Shown here in pieces: positions 7,733-15,837 of a stretch of DNA of 26,163 nucleotides; within the stretch, counting starts at the first letter, position 1, and each line of letters starts with the position of its first letter. The notes beneath the pieces were generated by a model that made no database searches, was not told where the DNA came from, and was given only the letters and a program-made list of their open reading frames with translations. A program made the translations under genes and the position numbers. This stretch comes from an uncultured Mailhella sp. (GTDB lineage Bacteria; Desulfobacterota; Desulfovibrionia; Desulfovibrionales; Desulfovibrionaceae), in the NCBI GenBank assembly GCA_948482415.1, contig CAOMFZ010000007.1, positions 1 through 26,163 of the forward strand, in the 5' to 3' direction.

Positions 7733-9454
7733 ATGAGTTTTGGATTTTATGCACTTTTGGCATTCATTCCTATTCTTGTTGCGCTTGTGTTAATGGTTGG
7801 ATTGCGTTGGCCCTCTACCCGTGCAATGCCTTTGGCGTGGATAACCGCCGCAATTTTAGCCTTTGTCGTATGGAAACTTGACCCTCTGCGTATTGCCGCT
7901 CTGTCAGTTCAAGGCTTCATCACTGCTTTTGGCGTTCTTATCATTGTTTTTGGTGCTCTGCTCATTTACTATACCCTGCAGGCAAGCGGGGCTATGGAAA
8001 CCATTCAGGCAGGTATGCAGAAAATTACACCTGACCGCCGTCTGCAAGCTATTATTATCGGTTTCATGTTCGGAGCATTTATTGAAGGTGCCGCCGGTTT
8101 TGGTACTCCTGCTGCACTTGCAGCCCCGCTTTTGATGGGTCTTGGGTTCCCTCCCCTTTGTGCTGCCGTTATCTGCTTAGTATTCAATAGCGTGCCTGTT
8201 ACATTCGGTGCTGTTGGTACGCCTGTTCTTCAGGGTTTCAAACCTATTCAGGATATTGCCTTCCAGGCATTGCAGTCTCTCGAAGCCAGCCCTGCTCAAA
8301 TGGACGTATTCAATCACATCGGTGAATATGTATCTCTTATGCACCTGCCTATGCTCTTCCTCCTCCCAATCGGAATGCTTGGCTTTATGACCCGTTTCTT
8401 TGGCAAGAACAAGAGCTGGGCTGAAGGCTTTGCCGTATGGAAATACTGCATTATGGCATCTTTCTGCTTCGGTATTCCTTACATTATTATTGCATGGACA
8501 GTTGGTCCTGAAATTCCGTCCCTTATCGGCGGTCTTCTTGGTCTTGGCGTTTTGGTATACCTCACCAAGAAGGGTATCTGCGTTCCTAAGAACGTTTGGG
8601 TATTTGAAGACAAGTCCACATGGGATCCGGAATGGTCAGGCTCCATTGCTACCGAAGATGTGCAGGAATTTAAGGAACATATGAGCCAGCTCAAGGCTTG
8701 GATGCCCTATATTCTCTGCGGTTTGTTCCTCGTTATCACCCGTGTGCCTCAATTCGGACTCAAGGCTATTATTACCGACCCAATGTTCAACCTTGGTCTC
8801 AGCAATATCTTTGGCGTTGAAGGCGTAAGCTCTTATATTGCTATCTTGAACCTCCCCGGCACTATCCCCTTCATTTTGGTAGCAATTATCACCATTTTCA
8901 TCCATGGTATGACCAAGGACGACGAAATCGGTTCCAACAAGGTCAGCCGTGCATGGGGTACAGCTATTGTAAAGATGAAGGCTCCTACCATTGCATTGCT
9001 TTCCGCTGTTGCCCTTGTTTCCATTTTCCGCGGAACAGATGCAACCACCGTTGAAGCTCTTATCTACCACGGACGCGGTGTATCCATGCCTCTTGCCATG
9101 GCTATCACCATTTCCGAACTGACCGGTGACGCATGGGCACTGCTCGCTTCCTACATCGGCGGCTTGGGTGCATTTATTACCGGTTCAAACACGGTATCTG
9201 ACCTTTTATTCTGTAACTTCCAATGGGACGTTGCACAAACACTGAGCTACAACTACTGGCAAAGCATTGTTATCCTTGCAGCCCAAGGCGTAGGCGGTGC
9301 TATGGGTAATATGATTTGTGTACACAACGTTGTATCTGTCTGTGCTGTGCTTGGTATGATCGGCCACGAAGGCGCTATCATCCGCAAGACTTTCTGGCCC
9401 TTCTTAATTTACGGTATTCCTACAGGTATTATCGCATACCTGCTCGTTATGTAA
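7733..9454 (+). CDS. lctP: LctP-family lactate permease
   Basis: A 573-residue polytopic inner-membrane transporter of the LctP family, which imports lactate (some members also glycolate) with protons. Hydrophobic segments run from end to end, about a dozen or more. The family-typical conserved stretch GAFIEGAAGFGTPAALAAPL is present, followed by FNSVPVTFGAVGTP. A second conserved region lies near residue 475 (GGLGAFITGSNTVSDLLF), and the C-terminus has MICVHNVVSVCAVLGM. The frame also offers a GTG at 7727, but ATG 7733 is better because GGGAGG (7722-7727) then serves as ribosome binding site. It lies 14 bases after the lutB-lutA stop and is followed by a strong terminator, so it closes the operon. 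Length matches the family. Confidence 0.95.
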   Translation: MSFGFYALLAFIPILVALVLMVGLRWPSTRAMPLAWITAAILAFVVWKLDPLRIAALSVQGFITAFGVLIIVFGALLIYYTLQASGAMETIQAGMQKITPDRRLQAIIIGFMFGAFIEGAAGFGTPAALAAPLLMGLGFPPLCAAVICLVFNSVPVTFGAVGTPVLQGFKPIQDIAFQALQSLEASPAQMDVFNHIGEYVSLMHLPMLFLLPIGMLGFMTRFFGKNKSWAEGFAVWKYCIMASFCFGIPYIIIAWTVGPEIPSLIGGLLGLGVLVYLTKKGICVPKNVWVFEDKSTWDPEWSGSIATEDVQEFKEHMSQLKAWMPYILCGLFLVITRVPQFGLKAIITDPMFNLGLSNIFGVEGVSSYIAILNLPGTIPFILVAIITIFIHGMTKDDEIGSNKVSRAWGTAIVKMKAPTIALLSAVALVSIFRGTDATTVEALIYHGRGVSMPLAMAITISELTGDAWALLASYIGGLGAFITGSNTVSDLLFCNFQWDVAQTLSYNYWQSIVILAAQGVGGAMGNMICVHNVVSVCAVLGMIGHEGAIIRKTFWPFLIYGIPTGIIAYLLVM

Positions 9455-9484
9455 TTGCCTTACCATAACACACCATAAAAATAG

Positions 9485-9516
9485 AAAAGCCCTCTTCCCA
9501 AAAAAGAGGGCTTTTT
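9485..9516 (+). terminator. Rho-independent terminator after the lactate permease
   Basis: AAAAGCCCTCTT pairs with AAGAGGGCTTTTTT around a short A-rich loop and ends in a T run. It lies about 30 bases past the permease stop and would end the lut operon transcript. Confidence 0.92.
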
Positions 9517-9535
9517 TGCAAGCACAAGACAAAGT

Positions 9536-9675
9536 TAGAGCAATTCCAATAAATCTTGCGACTTTTCTATGCAGGGGAAAAACTTTTAGTAAAAGTTTCT
9601 TCCCCTGCACCCCTTTACAAAACTTTTTAAGCTTTATTATAAAAATTTGTTGCAATTATTTTCGGAAATGCTTTA
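9536..9675. repeat. Palindromic MITE-like element, copy 2
   Basis: Same architecture as the element at 2855-2996. The left end is TAGAGCAATTCCAATAAATC; the reverse complement of the right end begins TAAAGCATTTCCGAAAATAA; TA lies at both borders. The 40-base central palindrome (9570-9609) is identical to copy 1, and the stretch after it (CACCCCTTTACAAAACTTTT) is also shared. It follows the permease terminator directly. Confidence 0.75.
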
Positions 9676-10201
9676 TTATATGCAGGAAACATCAGTCCCA
9701 TAAACAGGCAAAATATTTATTGTGACGAGCTCTGTAAAAGAGGACGGAGTTCTCTTTTACACAGTGAGTTAATGGGGATTAAGGAAAGGGGATACAAAGA
9801 AAACCTAAAGGGGCTTGTTCCTTTAAGGTTTTCCCCTTTAAAAAAGGTTGGGGAAATATCCCTTTATAAGGAAATAAAATGAAATGAAACTGTTGCATAA
9901 AAAGTTTTATATGTATTTTTTAGCGAAACAATCTATTTAATTCCTAATAATAACCGGAAATATTCTATCACTATGAAAAGTTTTATAAATTTTGTGGGTA
10001 ATTATGTTTTATGATTAAGTAAAGCTTTTGCGCTTGGGAATTTCACTCTTTTGAGGCGAGGGCGGAATGCCCTTTGCCGAAAAAGTGTGAAATAAGGGGG
10101 CATTGCTCGGGTTTCCAAAGGGGGAAAGCAAGGGGGATTTATCCCCCGTTAGTTTCCCCTTTGGTCAAAAAAAGTTTTTAATGTATTTTTTTCTGAAAAA
10201 A
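9676..10201. other. Gene-free stretch with four palindromes
   Basis: No coding gene is supported. Four hairpin-forming segments stand out. At 9733-9761, TGTAAAAGAG pairs perfectly with CTCTTTTACA. At about 9799-9836, GAAAACCTAAAGG pairs with CCTTTAAGGTTTTC. At 10041-10092, TTTCACTCTTTT pairs with AAAAAGTGTGAAA, enclosing a second GGC-rich stem. At 10115-10164, CCAAAGGGGGAAA pairs with TTTCCCCTTTGG, enclosing GGGGG/CCCCC. Two related direct repeats, GTTTTATATGTATTTTTT (near 9902) and GTTTTTAATGTATTTTTT (near 10173), follow the second and fourth hairpins. The last hairpin lies downstream of nth on the minus strand but lacks a U run in that direction. Confidence 0.6.
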
Positions 10202-10861
10202 TCACTTGGCAGGTTCTTGCTTGGGACAAATGGAATTAAATTCACACTCTTCGCACAATGGCTTGCGGGCATCGCAGATATGCCGTCCAAACCAGACAAG
10301 CCGATGATTGACATTGCCCCATTCTTTTTGCGGAAAAACTTCCATTAAATCTTTTTCCACCTGCACAGGATCTTGCGAATTAGTCAAGCCCAGCCTGTGG
10401 GCAATACGTTTAACATGCGTATCAACGGCTATACCCTCATTGATTCCAAAGGCAGTGCACAAAACCACATTGGCAGTTTTTCGTGCCACACCTGCGACTT
10501 TTATCAATTCTTCCATGGTTCGCGGCACTTCGCCGTTATGGTTTTCCACCAGATATTTTGCCCCTGCCACAATATTTTTCGCCTTATTATGATAAAAGCC
10601 CGTGGATTTAATCACTTCTTCCACGTCTTTGATATCAGCTTTGGCGAGAGCAAAAGGGTCTTTCCATTTGGCAAAAAGATGCGGTGTGACCATATTCACC
10701 CGTGCGTCAGTGCACTGCGCTGAAAGCACGGTCGCAACAAGTAACTGCCACGGCGTTTCATGCTGCAAATGGGTTGCCGGCTGCGGATAGCGTTTTTCGA
10801 GTCCTGCCTGAACTTTTTGAGCTTGTTCCTTACGAAAGGCAAGGGATCTTTTTCCGGGCAT
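10202..10861 (-). CDS. nth: Endonuclease III (DNA glycosylase / AP lyase)
   Basis: A 219-residue base-excision repair enzyme that removes oxidised pyrimidines and cuts at the abasic site. The helix-hairpin-helix includes the catalytic lysine K128 in RKTANVV, and the catalytic aspartate is D147 in VDTHVKR. The C-terminal [4Fe-4S] motif has the exact family spacing C-x6-C-x2-C-x5-C (C196, C203, C206, C212). The hairpin reads VAGVARKTAN instead of the common LPGVGRKTAN, so the usual Pro and second Gly are both Ala. This may be a lineage trait and does not touch the catalytic residues. Length is normal. The start lies 2 bases after the folD stop, so the two are co-transcribed at the end of a five-gene minus-strand operon. 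Confidence 0.95.
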   Translation of the reverse strand: MPGKRSLAFRKEQAQKVQAGLEKRYPQPATHLQHETPWQLLVATVLSAQCTDARVNMVTPHLFAKWKDPFALAKADIKDVEEVIKSTGFYHNKAKNIVAGAKYLVENHNGEVPRTMEELIKVAGVARKTANVVLCTAFGINEGIAVDTHVKRIAHRLGLTNSQDPVQVEKDLMEVFPQKEWGNVNHRLVWFGRHICDARKPLCEECEFNSICPKQEPAK

Positions 10862-10863
10862 AG

Positions 10864-11733
10864 TTACGCCTCAACCTTTATAATACCCATGTGCAGTTTC
10901 CATGCTTCAAGGGTATTTTCCAAAAGCTGGGAAATGGTCATAAGCCCAATCCCTCCGGGAACAGGTGTCATGGCAGAAACCTTATGCTCTAAATCCTTGA
11001 AATCAGCGTCTCCGCAAAGCCCTTCATCTGTGCGGTTAATACCGATATCCACAATTACCGCATCTTTTTTGACCATATCGGCTTTCAAAAATTTAGGCAC
11101 ACCGATAGCAAGAAAAATAAAGTCAGCCTGACGGCAAATTTCAGCGAGATTTTTTGTTTTGGAGTGACACATGGTCACCGTTGCATTGATATTTCTGTCA
11201 TTGAGCATCATGGCAAGGGGGCGTCCCACCAGCGGACTTCTGCCCAGCACAACGCAATTTTTTCCCTCTAAATTATACTTGTAATAATCGAGCAAAAAAA
11301 GCGTTCCGGCAGGAGTGCAGGGACGGAGAGCATTGAGCCCAAGCGCCAGCCTGCCCTGATTTTCAGGGTGCAGACCGTCCACATCTTTTTTAGGGTCAAT
11401 GGCTTGCAGGCAAGCCTGTGTATTAAGTCCCTTTGGCAAAGGGAGCTGCAGCAAAATACCGTCTATCTCATCGTTATTATTAAGTTCTTTTATTAATTCA
11501 ATCAGTTTGTTCTGGTCCATATCTGCGGGCAGACGGTAGGAATGGGAAATAATCCCCACTTCTTCACAAGCCTTTTCCTTGTTGCGGACATAAACCTGTG
11601 ATGCAGGATCTTCCCCCACCAGAATAACAGCAAGGCCGGGAGCACGTCTGACTTTGGAGCAGAGCGCTTCGATTTCATTTTTTACATTGGCGCGCAGCGC
11701 TTTTGAAACGCTTTTACCTTCTAATAAGAGCAT
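10864..11733 (-). CDS. folD: Bifunctional methylene-THF dehydrogenase / methenyl-THF cyclohydrolase
   Basis: A 289-residue FolD enzyme that interconverts 5,10-methylene-, methenyl- and 10-formyl-tetrahydrofolate using NADP in the cytosol, supplying one-carbon units. Signature segments are intact: YVRNKEKACEEVG with the catalytic Tyr48/Lys52 pair, DGILLQLPLPKG, PKKDVDG, the nucleotide-binding GRSPLVGRPLAMML, and TPVPGGIGLMTI near the C-terminus. Length is normal. GAGG lies about 7 bases before the ATG, and the start is 8 bases after the stop of the upstream response-regulator gene. It is followed immediately by nth. The link to the two-component genes upstream appears to be positional only. 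Confidence 0.97.
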   Translation of the reverse strand: MLLLEGKSVSKALRANVKNEIEALCSKVRRAPGLAVILVGEDPASQVYVRNKEKACEEVGIISHSYRLPADMDQNKLIELIKELNNNDEIDGILLQLPLPKGLNTQACLQAIDPKKDVDGLHPENQGRLALGLNALRPCTPAGTLFLLDYYKYNLEGKNCVVLGRSPLVGRPLAMMLNDRNINATVTMCHSKTKNLAEICRQADFIFLAIGVPKFLKADMVKKDAVIVDIGINRTDEGLCGDADFKDLEHKVSAMTPVPGGIGLMTISQLLENTLEAWKLHMGIIKVEA

Positions 11734-11741
11734 AACAACCT

Positions 11742-13100
11742 CTATTCCAAGTTATATTTTTTCAATTTACTATGCAAGGTTGCGCGGGTAATCCCAAGCC
11801 GTCTTGCAGCCTCACTTTTATTGTCAGCCGTTTCTGCGAGTGTTGCAGAAATCGCTTCTTTTTCAATATCGTCCAGGGATTTATTTGCCAGACTATGGCG
11901 TATGCTTTCCTCTGCACTGTTTTTCGCTGCCTGCTGTACAGCCAGCGGCAAATCCCGTTCTGTGATATATTCTCCCACAGCCAGAATAACAGCCCGTTCC
12001 ATGGCATTTTCCAGCTCGCGCACATTTCCGGGCCAGTCATACCGCATAAGCGTATCCATTGCCTGCGGCGTAAAACCCTTGATAGCTTTTCTGTTTGCTT
12101 TCGCAAATTTTTCCACAAATTTCTGCACAAGTAAAGGAATATCATCTTTTCGTTCGCGAAGGGCAGGAACTTCCAGCGCAATGACGTTTAACCGATAAAA
12201 CAGATCCTCACGAAAATGCCCTTTTTCCACTTCTTCCTGTAAATTTCGATTTGTCGCCGCAATAATGCGTACATCTACCGTTTTGACCTTGTCACTGCCA
12301 ACGCGCTGAATTTCGCCGTTTTGCAGAACACGCAGCAGCTTTACCTGCAAAGCAAGGGGCATTTCCCCTATTTCGTCAAGGAAAAGCGTACCCTTGTCAG
12401 CCTGCACAAAGCGCCCTTCGCGCATTTTATCCGCGCCTGTAAACGCACCCTTTTCATGTCCAAAAAGCTCGGATTCCAGCAAATTTTCCGCCAATGCCGC
12501 ACAGTTGATTGTCACAAAAGGCTGGTCTTTGCGGGAACTGTTTGCTTGAATTGCCTTGGCTACCAGTTCCTTTCCTGTACCTGATTCGCCCGTGATAAGG
12601 ACTGTTGCTTCACTGGGGGCAACGGTTTCAATCATTTCCTGCAAGGATTTCATGAGCGCACTTTTGCCGAGGGGCATGGTTTCAGAAATGCCGAGAGCCT
12701 GCTTTAATTGCGTATTTTCTTCTTTGAGCCGCGTATGCTCCAAGGCATTATACAGGGTTGCCTTGAGGACTTCAAAATCAAGGGGCTTGGTCACATAGGA
12801 ATAAGCTCCCATTTTTATGGCTTCCACGGCTTTTTCCACAGAAGAATACGCTGTCATCAAAATTACAGGAATAGCGGGATTCCATTCATGAATAGCTGTC
12901 AGCGTGGCAAAACCGTCCATGTGGGTCATGCGCACATCGCAAAGCACCAAATCCACAGCCTGCTCCTTGATAAACGCAACAGCCTTTTCGCCGTCGTCCG
13001 CTTCAAACGTTGCATAATTCCAATTCTCAAGCATAAGTTTGAGCATATTTCTATGGGCAAAATCATCATCAACAATGAGCAATTTTAATTTTTGAGCCAT
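11742..13100 (-). CDS. Sigma-54-dependent response regulator (NtrC/ZraR type)
   Basis: A 452-residue transcription activator with three domains. The receiver (about 5-120) has acidic residues DDD at 11-13, phospho-acceptor D55, T83 and K105. The AAA+ domain (about 142-378) has Walker A GESGTGKE at 171-178, the sigma-54-contacting GAFTGA loop at 218-223, and Walker B GTLFLDEI at 237-244. The Fis-type helix-turn-helix (about 410-450) contains NKSEAARRLGITRATLHSKL. It should activate sigma-54 promoters when phosphorylated by the adjacent kinase, which ends 45 bases upstream. The domain set resembles ZraR/HydG, but the signal and targets cannot be inferred. I found no convincing GG-N10-GC sigma-54 site in the intergenic regions I inspected. 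Confidence 0.95.
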   Translation of the reverse strand: MAQKLKLLIVDDDFAHRNMLKLMLENWNYATFEADDGEKAVAFIKEQAVDLVLCDVRMTHMDGFATLTAIHEWNPAIPVILMTAYSSVEKAVEAIKMGAYSYVTKPLDFEVLKATLYNALEHTRLKEENTQLKQALGISETMPLGKSALMKSLQEMIETVAPSEATVLITGESGTGKELVAKAIQANSSRKDQPFVTINCAALAENLLESELFGHEKGAFTGADKMREGRFVQADKGTLFLDEIGEMPLALQVKLLRVLQNGEIQRVGSDKVKTVDVRIIAATNRNLQEEVEKGHFREDLFYRLNVIALEVPALRERKDDIPLLVQKFVEKFAKANRKAIKGFTPQAMDTLMRYDWPGNVRELENAMERAVILAVGEYITERDLPLAVQQAAKNSAEESIRHSLANKSLDDIEKEAISATLAETADNKSEAARRLGITRATLHSKLKKYNLE

Positions 13101-13145
13101 TTATCTCTCCCAAAGCGCTTTTCAAGACGCATTTTCAGCTGACTG

Positions 13146-14651
13146 TCAGCCTAAACTCTTTTTCGGCAAATACAAAGAAAACACCGTACCGGTTCCCCTT
13201 TCGCTTGTCACTTCAATAGACCCGCCGTGAGCCTCTAAAATTTTCCGCACATTACTGAGCCCCAGTCCGGTTCCCTCATTTTTTGTGGTAAAATACGGGT
13301 CAAAAATTCTTGTCAAAAGTTCTTTGTCAATGCCGGAGCCATTGTCCTTTATGGTAATGCAAAAATTCTTTTCCTGTTCAGATACGTCAATATGCAGATA
13401 ATACTGCTTATTTGCCTTTTCATTCCGCTTATTCTGCTTTTCGTCGCGTATCGCCTCAACGGCATTCAGGCAAATATTCAAAATCGCCTGTTTGATACGG
13501 TCAGGGTCAATGGTAATAATCTTGCCCCTGCCTGTAATTTTCAGGGCAATGCCCAGCTGTTTCAAGTCTGCCTGCAAAAGATCCATGCAGCTGTCAAGCA
13601 CGGTATCTATGGGCATCGCCACGCTTTTAATATCAGTCGGACGGGAAACGCCTAAGAGTTCCCCCACCACGCGGTTGAGCCGTTCCGCTTCCTGCACCAT
13701 AATCTGCGCCGCCTTGTGCTCATTGCTGTCCTTTGGAAAATATTCAGCAAAATACGTCGCATAGCCCTTAATGGAGCTCAGGGGATTGCGTATTTCATGG
13801 GCTACGCCTGCCGCCAAATTCCCGATTGCCGCCAGTTTTTCTTTTTTAATAACTTCTTCTTCCAGCTCAAGCACTTCCTGTTTCATGGAATTAATCGTTT
13901 TTTCAGCCACGCGCATGGCTCTGCGGCTGACAATAATTCTGTTAATCAGCGAAACAATCCACACTGCCACAAAGGAAACGCCTAAAATCCACAGCGCCGC
14001 AATAAAGGCTTTGCGCCGATAATGGTCCACTTCCTTTTGAAAGGTTTCAGAATTGATTGCCACAAAAATATGGTTCACATCCTGTCCCTGCAAAAACTCT
14101 GTCAGTTCCGGGTGCGAATGGCGGAAATTGCCCTGACGCATGCTTTCGCCGTAAATCCTGTGTACAAGAAACAAATACTCATTATTAATCGTTACAAAGC
14201 CCCAGCGCGTTCCCTGCATATCCGTGCTGGGCAGAATATGCTCAATTTTCGTCCAAAAATCCGTATGCACAGCAGGGTCACTGATATTCATCTGCGAACC
14301 AATCTTCTGCATATCAGTGTGCACGAGAAATTTTCCCTGCTTATCCGTAATGGCAATAAAAGAAAAATCATTTTGCGAACCTAAACGCTCCAAATAATCA
14401 TTGCGCGCTTCCGGGCTTTTAAACTGGATTTTCTCCATAGCCACATTTTCAAAAAGCCACAGCGCACGAAGTCCCTTGTCCGCCATTTGCTCGCCCAGGA
14501 CTTCCTCGGACTGGCGTATATTATAGTCGGTAATAAACGCCACAACAAGCAAAAGCACCAACGAGCTTATCAAAAAAGGACGCCAGAAATACGGACGCAA
14601 ATCCTTGATAACTTCAGCAAGCGCATCATTATTTTCATTGGAAGTGGTCAA
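13146..14651 (-). CDS. Membrane sensor histidine kinase (ZraS-like)
   Basis: A two-component sensor of about 501 residues. One membrane segment lies near residues 26-42 and a second near 215-236, enclosing a periplasmic sensor region of about 170 residues that resembles a Cache/PAS-type fold (inference). A short coiled linker leads to the HisKA domain with phospho-acceptor H285 in AAGVAHEIRNPLSSIKG. The ATPase domain follows, with N-box ILNICLNAVEAI, DNGSGI and GTGLGLSNVRKILEAHGG. The frame extends to TTG 14666, but that codon sits in the ribosome binding site AGGAGG; TTG 14651, 6 bases after it, is the likely start. This gives a 17-base overlap with thiL. It pairs with the downstream response regulator. 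The signal sensed is unknown. Confidence 0.93.
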   Translation of the reverse strand: MTTSNENNDALAEVIKDLRPYFWRPFLISSLVLLLVVAFITDYNIRQSEEVLGEQMADKGLRALWLFENVAMEKIQFKSPEARNDYLERLGSQNDFSFIAITDKQGKFLVHTDMQKIGSQMNISDPAVHTDFWTKIEHILPSTDMQGTRWGFVTINNEYLFLVHRIYGESMRQGNFRHSHPELTEFLQGQDVNHIFVAINSETFQKEVDHYRRKAFIAALWILGVSFVAVWIVSLINRIIVSRRAMRVAEKTINSMKQEVLELEEEVIKKEKLAAIGNLAAGVAHEIRNPLSSIKGYATYFAEYFPKDSNEHKAAQIMVQEAERLNRVVGELLGVSRPTDIKSVAMPIDTVLDSCMDLLQADLKQLGIALKITGRGKIITIDPDRIKQAILNICLNAVEAIRDEKQNKRNEKANKQYYLHIDVSEQEKNFCITIKDNGSGIDKELLTRIFDPYFTTKNEGTGLGLSNVRKILEAHGGSIEVTSERGTGTVFSLYLPKKSLG

Positions 14652-15810
14652 AGCCTGCCTCCTCAATGTTCTTGGAATTAAGTTTCACCGCACCGTGAGT
14701 TACTGTGCCAAGCTTATGAAAGGATTGAACAGCATGTTCGGCACAATAGGCCTGCAAAGCGGAAAACGCGTCTTTTTCGCAAACGCCCAAAAGCCCGTAA
14801 TCTTCACCGCCTTTGTAGGCAAAATAACAGGGGTCAAGCTTGTTCTTGCCGCAATAGGCAATAATTTCAGGGTGGAGCATATCTTCTGTGATAAAACTGT
14901 CTGCACCAAAGGATTTTTCATCTGCCAAAACAATGCCTTGACGCGCAAGCAGGCGCGGAATATCGCGCATCAGCCCGTCAGAAATATCCATGACAAAAAG
15001 TGCGTGTTCTTTGGCAAACCGTGACAAAAGCAAACCCTCGGCAACTTTTGGCTGCGGACGTAAATGCGCCATGGCGGCATGGGGATAATTTTTCAGGCAT
15101 TTTTCCCGGTCATGACTCTCTTCAAGAAGCAAAAGTCCTGCCCGTGCCAGCCCGATTTCACCGATATAAAAAAGGATATCCCCCTCCTGCATACTTGGCT
15201 GTGCCTGCCCCGCTGCATTTTTTGCATAGGAACGGTGACGCATGAGCGGAACACCGCCATGCTCATAAGTGCCCCAGGCTGTAATGCCGATATTGAGTCC
15301 GCCCGCAACCAACTCTTTGGGAGGCAGCGAGTCAATGCCGTCCTGCGTTTTTTGCATATTTTCGGCAAGGGAAACCGCAAGAGGAACTTTAGTCAAATCG
15401 CCGCCGCAAAGCACCAGATTATAAGCACCTGCAAGTTCTGCCATGCTTTGAAAACAATCTTCCAGCCAGGCAAAATCCTGTCTGTCTGTCAGGGTCAAAT
15501 TAAAAGAAAAGGCGCAGGGCTTTGCCCCGTTGGACGCCAAATCACTGATATTGACGGCAAGAGCTTTATGGCCAATATCCGCGGCAGTAAAATAAGATGT
15601 ACGAAAATGGGCATTTTCTGCAAAAATATCAGAAGTTACCGCAAAAACAGCCTGCTTATCACGGTCTTGACCGGCAAGAAAGGGAGCGGCAGGCACAGCA
15701 ATCAGTGCACAGTCGTCACCGCGTCCAACGGGCATAAAAGGGTGCCGATTTGGAAAATATTTTGCGATTAAATCTAAAATACCGTCTTCTCCGCCGCGTT
15801 TTTTACTCAT
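14635..15810 (-). CDS. thiL: Thiamine-monophosphate kinase
   Basis: A 391-residue ThiL, which phosphorylates thiamine monophosphate to thiamine pyrophosphate, the active cofactor. Family motifs are in order: GDDCA (31-35), ALAVNISDLASNGAKP (83-98), CGGDLT (135-140), RPQPKV (251-256), MDISDGL (274-280) and GGEDYGLL (334-341). It is longer than E. coli ThiL (about 325 residues); the extra residues seem to be in loops, including one around 195-210. AGGA precedes the ATG at normal spacing. It is the first gene of a tight minus-strand group that continues with the sensor kinase, response regulator, folD and nth. Thiamine pyrophosphate would be needed by pyruvate:ferredoxin oxidoreductase in a lactate-using anaerobe (general knowledge). 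Confidence 0.95.
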   Translation of the reverse strand: MSKKRGGEDGILDLIAKYFPNRHPFMPVGRGDDCALIAVPAAPFLAGQDRDKQAVFAVTSDIFAENAHFRTSYFTAADIGHKALAVNISDLASNGAKPCAFSFNLTLTDRQDFAWLEDCFQSMAELAGAYNLVLCGGDLTKVPLAVSLAENMQKTQDGIDSLPPKELVAGGLNIGITAWGTYEHGGVPLMRHRSYAKNAAGQAQPSMQEGDILFYIGEIGLARAGLLLLEESHDREKCLKNYPHAAMAHLRPQPKVAEGLLLSRFAKEHALFVMDISDGLMRDIPRLLARQGIVLADEKSFGADSFITEDMLHPEIIAYCGKNKLDPCYFAYKGGEDYGLLGVCEKDAFSALQAYCAEHAVQSFHKLGTVTHGAVKLNSKNIEEAGFDHFQ

Positions 15811-15837
15811 ATTATCCTCATAATGCTTCTAATCTTC

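Noticed and set aside
9404..9655. Minus-strand open frame of 83 codons starting MQQIFIIKLKKFCKGVQG
   Set aside because: It is a translation of the palindromic repeat; a frame starting almost identically appears at 15837-16139 in another copy. It has no ribosome binding site and overlaps the permease end and its terminator.
15064..15771. Plus-strand open frame of 235 codons opposite thiL
   Set aside because: It is antisense to thiL, whose motifs are all intact; the plus-strand product shows no family features.
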